A stretch of 64,000 bases of DNA, taken from NCBI GenBank assembly GCA_001692895.1, contig KV748224.1:124001-188000 (forward strand), in the 5' to 3' direction. Numbering within the stretch: the first letter of the stretch is position 1; each line of letters starts with the position of its first letter. The notes below the pieces were generated by a model. It saw only the letters and a list, made by a program, of their open reading frames with translations. It searched no databases and was not told the origin of the DNA. Of the stretch, positions 55,052-64,000 are shown in pieces. The DNA comes from Cenococcum geophilum 1.58 (lineage: Eukaryota > Ascomycota > Dothideomycetes > Gloniales > Gloniaceae). Made by a program: the position numbers and the translations under genes.

Positions 55052-57573
55052 TTGGTTACCGACTCAGTTATCCACGTAGTCACAGGAAGGGTAGGGTCTC
55101 GAACAGTTGCAAGACGTCAGGCGAACCAGCGAGCCAATCAGACAACTTTGACCGGCGGTTGGAGTTACCGAGATCTACTACCGAGCATGGCCAGACCTTT
55201 ATTAAAGATGCAAAGACGACAAGCCAAGGGCCAATCAATTAGATGGAAACGAGATCTAAGACATTTGGCGGCGGAGGAAGTTAGTACTGCCATTCACGAA
55301 CAAAGGACGCAATACCGAGCAAGGTCGCAAGTGCACGAGATCGGATCTGTCCTTGAAGGCTTCCTATTCTGGCTTAGCTTTATCCTCTTTCGAGTCATCC
55401 GGATTATGTCAGCAGCAGCTCTGGAGGCGTTCCGCGAAGAGGTGGATGTGAGCAGAAGCGTAAGGCTTAGTAGCACCCTACCGCGCGGAGCAACGGCAGG
55501 CCGAAACGGACGTACGAATTAAAGGCCGGTAGCAGTAGATGAAGACTCCGTGCTCTCCCAGGGAGACTCCCCCTCAGGCGTCAAGAGGCAGGCGCCTTCC
55601 GTTAGGGACATAGCTGTACAAGTAGACCAGCCGCAGCATGCACCTACCAAAGTACCACCAGGACAACTATCTGGGACACCCTCTGTTAAGACCACGGCCA
55701 TGCAGGCAGACCTACCGCAGTGTTCGCCCGTGACGCCTAAGACTGACGGCCCTCAACCAACAAAGGATAAGGACCACCTGCAAGCTTCCGAGGAAGCTCT
55801 AGATGCACCTTATAGCCAGCAGTCGACGGCTCGAGACAGGGTCTACGTCATGGTCCAGCCTATGCCAGCCCCAGGAACTATTGGAACTCCTTATTTTACG
55901 GGACAGAACGTGTTACAGTTTATCGAGCAGTACGAGCGGCTATGCGCCCGATATTATGTAACAAGCAGGGAGAAGCACCAGGGTCTTCCGGAGTACTGCA
56001 ATTACTGGATAGGAATGTGGATTCGAAGCTTGCCTGAATTCACGGCTGGTGACTGGACGGAGCTTGTGAGAAAGCTTAGGGCAGAATACCGAGGAAGTGA
56101 CCAATTTCGACAGATGGAAACGGTAGAATTCTTGGAAGCCTATGTGCGGCAGTATAGGGACAATCCACCAAGCAGTATACGCGAGTACTGTAGGCAGTTC
56201 ACACTGATCTCCCAAAGGGTTACGGAGGCAGGCAATCTAGAGAACAGCGAGCGAGGATACTGGTTTGCAAAAGGACTTCCGCTTGAATATCAAAGACACG
56301 CTATAGCCAAAACGGGAGCTGATCCGGATAGACGAAAGTCCTTTAACTTCTATTAGTTACTGAGAGCCATAGAGGACAGGCTTAGTTCATATAAGGGCGC
56401 AGATCGTCTGCCGAAAATGGACCCCAAGGAGCAGAGCCTTCGTCAGCTGGTTCAACAATTCCGCAATCAGCAGCTGGTTCAAAGGGATGAGCTCAACCGA
56501 CAAAGGGAAGGAAGGCTTCTAGACCTAGCTAGACTAGGTGTACGCGGAGGAGCCCTAATGCAGCAGCAGTCGCCTACTACGGATCAGGCTACAGTTTAAA
56601 GCCCAGCACTAGGATACGAAGACTGGCAGAACAGCACCCGACCTCCGCGGGACTCTCGACCTCTGTAGGACTCTCGACCTCCGTAAGGTTCTCAATATCC
56701 GCAAAGCTCTCAATATCCGCAAGATTCTACTACCTTTAGACGGCCGCAGCGGGACGTACGAGGTCAGCAAGGTACGCGAGGACAAGGCCAGCGGACATGT
56801 TTTGGATGCGGAGGAAGTCACCGTTTCACCGAGCACGAATGTCAAGGCTTAAAGGATCTTATTCAGCGAGGATTTGTACATCTATCTGATTAAGGAAGGC
56901 TAGTAGCGGGGACGCGTGATCGGCCTGGACCTGTACTTCCATGGCTCGGCAATGAAGGACGACTGAAGGGTATTAAGGACTGGCTCCGCACGTACTAAGG
57001 GACAGACCCAGACCGGCCAAAGGAAGAACAGATACAGCAACGGGCCCCTATAGTATGAACGGATTTTACAGCTTTCCATGACGGAGTAGTACTGAAGAAC
57101 AGTGACAAAATGCGTACGAACTGGGAGGACTACTATTAAGTACGGCCCACGGATTCAGCAGTAACGCTCAGCCAGCAACGTCCGCAGACCTTTGGAGACA
57201 CCCGTACAACCGGGACAGCCGTTAAGCTGCAGGTTCCGCAGTAGGTTCCACAGCAGGTTCCGCCGCAGGAGAAGAATATACGATCAGGAGATTACATCCA
57301 GATTGGGTCATAGCCTACGGATGAGACAGCTGAAGCTAGGAAGAAGAATGAATCGTCTAATCCTTGGAGACGGACGCTCAACCAGGTCAGCCGTTAACCC
57401 GTAGGCTCCGCAGCAGGCTCCGCAGGAGGTGTAGGATGTTCGACTAGGGGACAGTCAAGTTCTAAGGTGGGGGAGGGGACGCAGATGACGTATGAAAGAT
57501 TTCTATTTGTCTGCTTAATTACTGCATTTCCTAAAGCTCCTTTTTTGTTTACTTTCTTGATCGCGACGCGTTA
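55052..57573 (+). pseudogene. Gypsy M gag polyprotein with intact zinc knuckle
   Basis: One reading frame runs from an ATG at 55052 to a TAA near 57571, broken by about a dozen RIP-type stops. The first is the TAA at 55520-55522, the next the TAG at 56354-56356. Open pieces are 55052-55522, 55550-56356 and 56417-56599. Order: basic N-terminus; a hydrophobic segment LEGFLFWLSFILFRVIRI (about 55354-55405) that could be a membrane helix; a Pro/Gln-rich linker (55560-55860); capsid-like domain (YFTGQNVLQFIEQYERLCAR to RRKSFNFY, 55890-56353); Gln/Arg-rich region; and zinc knuckle CFGCGGSHRFTEHEC at 56798-56842, all four ligands present. The C-terminus has Gln-Val-Pro repeats. It is of the retrotransposon gag type. 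The hydrophobic segment near the N-terminus is unusual for a gag. Confidence 0.75.
55144..55166. repeat. 23-bp palindrome inside the Gypsy M gag
   Basis: AACTTTGACCGGCGGTTGGAGTT preceded by GCCAATCAGAC; related to 4601-4623, 33625-33647 and 58383-58405 but with G kept where the others have A. Confidence 0.65.
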
Positions 57574-57611
57574 AGACGCGTCGAGACGACCTACTGCAAA
57601 AGATGTCAGTT

Positions 57612-57678
57612 CGGCTCACCGCCTGTCACCGAGCCAATAGCGATTTTCCATCCCGGGGATGGAAAATCCTAATTGGTC
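57612..57678 (+). repeat. Palindromic module copy 4 (3' UTR of Gypsy M)
   Basis: Core GATTTTCCATCCCGGGGATG then GAAAATC (57642-57668) within CCAAT...ATTGG, the least altered copy. It follows the gag stop and a GACGCGTTAAGACGCGTC repeat at 57563-57581. Confidence 0.85.
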
Positions 57679-57741
57679 CATTCAGCAATAGAGCCGGCAG
57701 AACCCTACACCGCCCCTGGAATTCGATGGTGTACAGTGGGG

Positions 57742-58125
57742 TGTCATAAGTGTCCGTGCTAAGCGAATTTTCAAGACAACTTACCCTATTAAATTATATA
57801 TAACAACCATATAATTAATTTTAAGGCTTTAAAAAATATCTAAAGTTTATATTATATATTAAATCTAGCCATTATAGCTTTTTTTTTCAGTTTAAACCCT
57901 ATAACTCTTCTAGAAATCCTATTAGTTCCCTAATAAGATATTACAGTGCTGTAATGAAGTAGACTAAATAACTACGTTATGGTATAAAGAGGGGAAGAAG
58001 GTAAAAAGGGGGTATTGTATATAAATAGTAGGGCCAGCCGCTAAGTCACTAGTGGTGGGCTAGCTAATAGTAGGAAATAGTACAAGACAGTATAAAACAG
58101 TATGCGTTAGGTTAGTGCCATAACA
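57742..58125 (-). repeat. 3' LTR of Gypsy L
   Basis: 384 bp. On the minus strand TGTTATGGCACTAACC at 58125 to CACTTATGACA at 57742. TGGGG (57737-57741) is the candidate target duplication in Gypsy M. Confidence 0.7.
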
Positions 58126-58141
58126 GTACTCCTCTCCCCTA
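58126..58141 (-). promoter_or_regulatory. Polypurine tract of Gypsy L
   Basis: On the minus strand TAGGGGAGAGGAGTAC immediately precedes the LTR start TGTTATGG. Confidence 0.7.
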
Positions 58142-58224
58142 AATAGTTTGGTCCCTAAACTAAATAGATAACTTAAAAAATAGGCAGTATATAGGGTTGC
58201 TTATTTTTTACCGCAAAGATATTA

Positions 58225-58291
58225 ATTCCGCTTACCGCCCTTAATTAAGCTAATAGCGATTTTCTATACCGGGCATAGAAAATCCTAATTA
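58225..58291 (+). repeat. Palindromic module copy 5 (3' UTR of Gypsy L, reversed)
   Basis: Core GATTTTCTATACCGGGCATA + GAAAATC (58258-58284), left flank CCGCTTACCGCCC as in Gypsy M (CGGCTCACCGCC). It runs opposite to the coding direction of L, as in Copia F. Confidence 0.8.
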
Positions 58292-58382
58292 GTTAGTTTA
58301 GTAAGTAAGGTTAACAGAACTCTATATTACCACCTAAATTAGTCCGCGTGGCGTTTCTTAGCAAGAATTTAGCCAATTAGAT

Positions 58383-58405
58383 AACTTTAACTGCTAGTTA
58401 AAGTT
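58383..58405. repeat. 23-bp palindrome in the 3' UTR of Gypsy L
   Basis: AACTTTAACTGCTAGTTAAAGTT flanked by CCAATTAGAT and CTATAACATCTTAA, as in Copia F. Confidence 0.8.
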
Positions 58406-58439
58406 CTATAACATCTTAACCACCATAAATTTTAATACG

Positions 58440-61400
58440 GTAGTTAGCCACAGCTTTAACGTAACTTTTTCTTATCTTATACCTAGTCTAGGGGTCCTAG
58501 CTTCTTAAGGTATTACTTATAGAAGCGCTATATAGCTTATTTACAACCCTTTAAGTCTTCCTCTAGCTACTAGGTTATGTCCTTATAATATTTCTATTTA
58601 ATCTTATAAGTTAGGCCCTAGGGGTCTTCGTTATATATATTAAGGATTTTCTTAAACTCCCATTTATCTTCTATATTACCGTTATTATCTCTCTCTACCA
58701 CTTATCCTTATACATTACGGCGCTCTATAGTATTAATATTTACTTAGCTAGGGATCTCTTTAGCAGCCTAAAGGCGGACCTTAGATATATAAAAAGATTT
58801 ATTTACTTAGATATAGTCTAGGAGGTCTACTATAACTGCCCCTTAGTATACTGCGAGTACGGGGTATAAGCCGTCCTATTTATTATCCCATTTCTTCTTA
58901 GGTCTATTTATCTTTATATTTTCTAAGCTAACTATAACTATATCACCTTTATAGAATAACGCGCTCTTATCCCTACGGGTATTAGCATTATCTTTATAGC
59001 GTTACTATAAAATCCAGGCTAGGGCCTTAAGCTATATTAATATCCGCTTAAAGTAGTTAGCTATAGAGTCTGCGCGGAAGAACCCCTTCTTTGCTTATAC
59101 TAATAGTATTAGTAAACAAAAGCCAGCAGGCTTAATTCTAAGGCAAGGATTAAAGCTATAGTTTACAAAAAATAGGGAGATGCCTATGCTCTTATTAACT
59201 TAGTTATTTATAGTAAACTTAGTAAGCGGTAAATAGTTAACCTAGTTATTTTATATAAAGCTAACAAAAGCACAAAGGTATTTATTTATAGTAGTGTTAA
59301 TAATTTCGGTTTAGCCATCCGTTTCTAGGTACTAGGCTAAGCTTAGTCGTAAGGTTATCTTAAGGCGTTTACTTAATTATTACCAAAAGTCGCTAATAAA
59401 TTATATACCACAGTCAGAGATAATCATACTTAGTATACCGTAGAGCTTATATACGTTATTAATAAAGCCATTAACTAGCTCCTCTATTAAGAGTCCTATT
59501 ACTAGAATAAGGTATTATATTTTAGTTAGGCGGTCCATAATAATAAGGATATATTTATATACCTTACTATAGCATTAGTATACCAGCAGTATTATAATAT
59601 AGTTAATTAAGATGTCGGTCTATAGGTAGGCAAGTAATTTTAGTAGCTTTAGGAAACCAGGCGGGGTAGAACAGGGGGTTTTAGTGCAAAAGTATAGGGC
59701 ACAGTCTTTAACGAAGGTAGCCGTAAACTAGGAAATTCCTAGCCACCAGTATATTTGGTTTAAGAGATTAAAAGTTTTAACCCAGCTAGGGTAACTAGTG
59801 GGGCCGCTGCTATAAGAGCAATAGGTAACTTCTAGGTGGAGGTCTAGGGCGTTAGGGACAAAGAGATATTAGTAGAAGTAGATTTATCCATTAATAATAC
59901 TATATTCTAACTTATTACAACAGAGTAATTTCCTAATCTTCTTTAGCTAACGGCGAGCTTTCTAATTATATAGGGCCGCCACTATATCTCTTATAAGTTT
60001 GTTCTCCTAGTATCCTAGCTAAATTAACTTATCTAGTAACTTTTCGGCTATTTTAGGGTCTAGAGCGGCTATAAACTCCGCGTTATTATAATTACGGGAC
60101 TTATATAGTAATTCTTTTAAGATTATAGGGTTAACTTTTTAAGGTGGTATAACAACTTAGGCTTAGTAGCGGAGGTGTTTATTATTAGCGTCCTTAGGCC
60201 TTATTCCTAGTAGCTAGCTTAGGGCGTTAGGGAGCGTGGCTTTACTACTAGGTCTATATATAATTATAAAGTTAAACTCTAAAAGAAACTCTGCCTACCA
60301 AACTTAGCGCTAATTTAGCTGCTTAGTAGTTATAAACGTCTATAAGTTTTTATAGTCAGTAATAATTTTAAACAGCTCCTTAGTCCCTTATAGCTTAGGA
60401 CGCTATTCCTCTAGAGCTTTAATAATAGCTAAGAGTTCTTTATCATAGATCTTATAGTTATACTTTAGCGCAAAGTATTTTATAGAGAAGAATGCAACCA
60501 GTCTTAATTTTCCGTCGTTATTATACTAGGAAAGGACTCCGCTAGATACCCAATTTAATACGTTTATCTCTACCACTGTTTTCTTCATATAGTTATAGTA
60601 TGCTAATATTAGTGCTGAGGTAAAGGCTCCCTTAAGGGCCTTAAACGATTTAGCTTGTTCTAGTCCCTATAGCCATCTAATATCCTTCTTTAGGAGTTTT
60701 ATTATAGGTATAGCAATAGTAGAGTAGCCTTAAATAAATTATTAGTAGAAGTTCGCGAAGCTAAAAAATTATTATAGTTCTTTAATTAATATTAGGTCTT
60801 TCTATTCCTATAAGGCCTATACCTTCTTAAGGTCTATAGTTATGCCATTAGTTAAGATAATTAAGCTAAGGTATTTTGTTTTAGTAGAGTAGAACTTAGA
60901 CTTATTAATATTAATCTAAAGTCCAGCATTACCGAGTCTTTAAATAACTTTATTTATATACTTAGTATACTTAGCGCGTATTTTAGAAAAAATAAGGACG
61001 TTACTAAGGTAGATAGTACAGTAGTTGTTAAGGGCGTTATATAAAATATAGTTAATATAGTTCTAAAACATAGCGGGTGCGTTATAAAGGCTAAATAGTA
61101 TAACTAGTATCTTATAGAGTCCGAACCGGGTAATAAATGCTATAAGCTACTTATAGCCCTCTATAATCCGGATCCGGTTAAACGCAGTAATTATATTAAG
61201 TTTAGTAAAGTACCTAGCACTATAAAGTGCGTTAAGTGTCTTACGGATTAATAGTAGTAGGTACTAATTCTTAATAGTAACTATATTTAGGCCTTAGTAG
61301 TTATAGTAGATTTATATACCGCCGCTAGGCTTAGCAGCGAGGAGGAGTGGTACAGTAGCTGGTAAGGTCAATTCGCGGATAAAATCCTTATTTAGTATCT

Positions 61401-62701
61401 TATTAATCTACTTCTTTATATACCTAAGTTTAATAGGTAAAAGTAGTCTATTTTTATAGTATAGGGCCTAATTTCTGGGGATAATCTTAATTTTATAGTC
61501 CCATAGTTAGTAAGGGGGCAGCTTATCTACGTTCTTAGGGAGGAAGTGCTTAATATATTTACAAAACTCCTTTAGTAGGCGTTATAGAATATCTTCGCGG
61601 GTTAATCCTAGTTTACCTTTTAGGAAATTTTTAATATTAGTGTTAACTATCTTCCAACGTAAAAGCTTGGGTTTAGTTTTTAGGTTTATCTTAAGGAAGT
61701 TATAAAAATAGAGGGGGAGCACTTTACGGGCTTCCTTTATTATATAGTCGCCTTCCACTAGCTAGCGGAAAGACCTTTTTAATAGGTTCGGTACTTTTAT
61801 TAGGCCTATAGGCAGTTCTCTAAATAGCTATTAGTGCTTATCTTATTTAACTAGTTCTACTAGCTCCGCTATATAAATCCTTATTATCTTTACGTCTTTT
61901 TATTTATAAAACTAGGTAAAATTAATAGCATAAGTATATTTAATATCGTCCAGGTTAGGGCGTGTCTAGTTCTTTGGTGCTATAGCTAGGCTAATACAGC
62001 TTAATTGGCCCAGGGGGGCAGAAATAAGGCGGCGGCCCTATATAATACGCGCGGGAAATAGGTGTAAGGTTGGGCATTATAGTAGCGCGGTTTCTATTAT
62101 CTGGGTCTTAGTAGTTCTATAGCCAGTCCTTACTATAACGCGAGCTGTAATGTGCGTATATAGTATATAGCTTAGTTTTAGGTATTAGGCTAAGCGGCCG
62201 GGGTTTAAATAGTGCCTAGGTTAGGGTTAGATTCTTAGTAATAGCGGCGTAAAGCGGACCTTCTTCCTTAGTCTTAGTAGGGCTGGCTAGCCTATCGTTT
62301 TAGTCTTAAGTGCTAGGGTAGTCTAGTCTTCTACTATTTCGTTTCTTTATAGTTATATAGGCTCCCCTTTATTAGGAACGTCTTCTACTATTAGGGTTTT
62401 ATATATAGTTCTAGGCACTAGGCTTAGTAGTGCTAAGTATCCATATAAGGCGTCCCTACTACTATTAGTTATCCCTTACGGGAGGTAGTGCTTAGAGTAA
62501 TAGTCTAAGTTAAAGTGGATTTTAAGTTTCCTAAAGCTAGGACAGGGCTTATACTTCTAAAGCTAGGGTATATCTAGGATAATTAGGGTAGTAGGCAAGA
62601 GTTTAATAACGAAAAAGAGTATGGCTTTAGTATAAAGGCTAATTAATATTTAGGTAGTAAAGTAGTTTATAATAAGTAAAGATAGGATACTGTTTACGAG
62701 G
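58440..62701 (-). pseudogene. Gypsy L pol: protease, RT, RNase H, integrase, chromodomain
   Basis: Minus-strand polyprotein, 5' part lost to the Gypsy D3 insertion. Protease: the remnant starts at about 62695 with a LVNSxLS-like block where LVDSG is expected. Reverse transcriptase is at about 60700-61700. The active-site box near 60997-61011 reads YLSN (normally YLDD), followed by VLIFSK. RNase H: VVEINVLNWVSSGVLSQY near 60530-60590, [16 protein letters not shown] near 60425-60475. Integrase: zinc-binding domain about 59850-60010, core about 59300-59800. Chromodomain: 58480-58700, WEFKKILNIYNED to a KPGP-like end. RIP-type stops throughout. Confidence 0.82.
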
Positions 62702-63122
62702 TATAACGGAGCCTTATAGCAGGAACTACGGTAGACTCGTTAATAGGCTAGGTATATAGGTATTGTAAGTAAGTTAACAACGTAATAATAACTAGTAGAG
62801 TGGTTGCCTAATAGATTAACTCTAATTATATTCTAAGAATTACTATAAGGAAGGAACTATCTAGGTAGGGACTAAGGGTCCTTAAATACACAACCATACT
62901 CCTAAGAAAGTCGTTACTTTATCTGCTCTATCTACTCTATTCGCTCTATTATAGATCTTATAGATTATATAGATTATACAGATTATATTACGTAACTCTA
63001 CTTATTATTCCTTATTATATGGTTCCACGGGTTCCATCCTAGACTATGCTTATATTAACTAACTAGCTTCCTCTAACTCCTCTCTAAGTAGTTATAACAT
63101 TATACTTAAAGCATTTATAACA
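62702..63122 (-). repeat. 3' LTR of Gypsy D3
   Basis: 421 bp, plus-strand TATAACGGAGCC to GCATTTATAACA, matching the Gypsy D LTR reversed. It interrupts the protease of Gypsy L; CGAGG (62697-62701) is the candidate duplication. Confidence 0.85.
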
Positions 63123-63800
63123 CTATTTCCCTTCTTTCTATCTTTATCCTTAAAGATACCTAGTATCTCTAAGTTATTTACTAAAGGTATAATATCCATC
63201 TAATTAATTTAGTTAATATCGTTACTTATAATGCCTAAAGCCTCTTCTTCTTCTTTAACTCTTTATTATACGCGTATAGTCTCTTCTATACTATTACTTA
63301 GTGAAGTAATACTATCTCCGTGTTCTTATTACGCAAAAGAGGGGTTAGTCTATATTGCGTTAGCAAGTCCTTTATCTTAACAGCCCTCTTCCTATATAAA
63401 GTGCACTAAAGTAAACATTTAATTATCCTGTAATATTTACTTAATTTCTAACACTAAGTATACGCATCCTATAACTCTTAATAGTTTTTAAGTTCCCTAA
63501 GTAATTTGTTATAGGGTCTTGTGTTTAATTTACTGCTATAAAGCTTAATAGTAAGCTATCCTCGGCGCTGCTCGCGGTTTAACATATATTAGAAAAGTCT
63601 ATATATATTCTTAAAGCTTAGCGTCTAGCTTACGCCCGTCTTTAGTATTTAGAATATATCTATAAAAAGATTTATTTAAAGAAGTAGAAGCTTATTTAAT
63701 AAGGTTTATAGAAACTTAATAATAAAAAAACGGATTCTCTTCTAACAGAGAAGGAAACAACTTTAAGTAGTTCAGCAGTCGCTCTTCCTAGGTCCCCCTT
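63123..63800 (-). pseudogene. Gypsy D3 extra 3' ORF
   Basis: Minus-strand counterpart of the Gypsy D sequence at 20000-20711, co-linear over its whole length (for example the CTCTAAGTTATTTACTAAAG block at 63169 and the AACAGAGAAGGAAACAAC block near 63745). Stop pattern is RIP-type. Function unknown. It sits between the chromodomain (63850 onward) and the LTR. Confidence 0.6.
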
Positions 63801-64000
63801 AGGTAACTTATTCTTTAACGATTCCTCTTTATTAATATTGCCTAACCTTTTCCCTTTTAATACTCCTATACCTTTCCTATAGCGTTTTTTAGGTTCTTTA
63901 GTAGTTTCTAGGTAGTCTCGTTATAGCCTATCCACTTTACTTTATACTATATTTTATCGTCTATATCCTTATAACTAATAATCTTTAAAACTTACTATTT
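63801..64000 (-). pseudogene. Gypsy D3 chromodomain, continuing beyond the window
   Basis: Reverse of Gypsy D 19850-19990; the minus strand gives the KILSYKDIDDKI-like chromodomain start at the window edge and GLARVVIGYNET-like continuation with RIP changes. The element continues past 64000. Confidence 0.65.

Larger units (their letters stand above)
54484..57741 (+). mobile_element. Gypsy M, gag-only, lightly RIPed
   Basis: A segment of near-normal base composition. It starts TGTGGTGGTGTAGATTGG (5' LTR side), contains a long gag and a 3' UTR with a palindromic module, and ends TGGTGTACAGTGGGG. That end resembles the LTR start and is cut by the LTR of Gypsy L. Protease and reverse transcriptase are missing, so it is a deletion derivative or a gag-only element. 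LTR inner borders cannot be fixed from one copy. Confidence 0.55.

Noticed and set aside
57192-57404. Arg-rich 70-codon frame
   Set aside because: Out of frame with the Gypsy M gag, whose Gln-Val-Pro repeats explain the Arg-rich alternative reading.

Overview
This window looks like a gene-free, repeat-packed block from a filamentous ascomycete (Pezizomycotina) genome. It is AT-rich. Nearly every recognisable protein is a transposon protein broken by TAG/TAA codons where Gln or Trp is expected, and by Cys/His to Tyr and Asp to Asn changes. This is the CpA-to-TpA (and TpG-to-TpA) pattern of repeat-induced point mutation (RIP). I see no host gene, tRNA, rRNA or CRISPR array. The mix (Tad-like LINE, Gypsy with chromodomain, Copia, piggyBac-like, hAT, Crypton-like, pogo-type MITE, Helitron2-like units) fits Sordariomycetes. 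A Fusarium-like source is a guess from memory of similar elements, not a proven call.

Layout. 1-1961: 3' end of a LINE, its minisatellite tail and an unassigned stretch. 1962-4129: Gypsy J (gag-protease, minus). 4130-5115: tail of Gypsy H with 3' LTR. 5116-6729: tail of Gypsy A, holding a solo LTR. 6735-7752: Crypton-like recombinase fragment. 7753-11240: a GC-balanced patch with a 161-bp inverted-repeat element, then a piggyBac-like transposase between two arms of a minisatellite family. 11480-11931: hAT fragment cut by Gypsy B. Gypsy B (11932-13184 and 21142-21405) is split by complete Gypsy D (13185-21136, TSD AAACT). B then meets Gypsy C (21406-24995) head to head. 24996-45845: Gypsy D2, which holds Copia E1 (25282-31279, TSD ATTAC) and Copia F (33100-45489, TSD GTATA). 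F holds a pogo-type MITE (35969-36385, TSD TA) and Copia K (39380-45297, TSD GTTAC). 45846-54483: Gypsy D4 (minus), holding Copia G (46144-52669, TSD TTACC), which itself holds two head-to-tail 2.2-kb Helitron2-like units (47820-52289, no TSD). 54484-57741: gag-only Gypsy M. 57742-62701: Gypsy L (minus), cut by Gypsy D3 (62702 to the window end).

The value of the window is mostly structural. Target-site duplications and uninterrupted sister copies let the order of insertion be read directly: D4, then D2 and G, then E1 and F inside D2, then K inside F. The points I find most novel are the tandem rolling-circle-type units with nested internal repeats, and two palindromic modules shared by otherwise unrelated Copia and Gypsy elements. 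RIP has removed catalytic residues in most copies, so none of the elements looks active. K and M are the least decayed.
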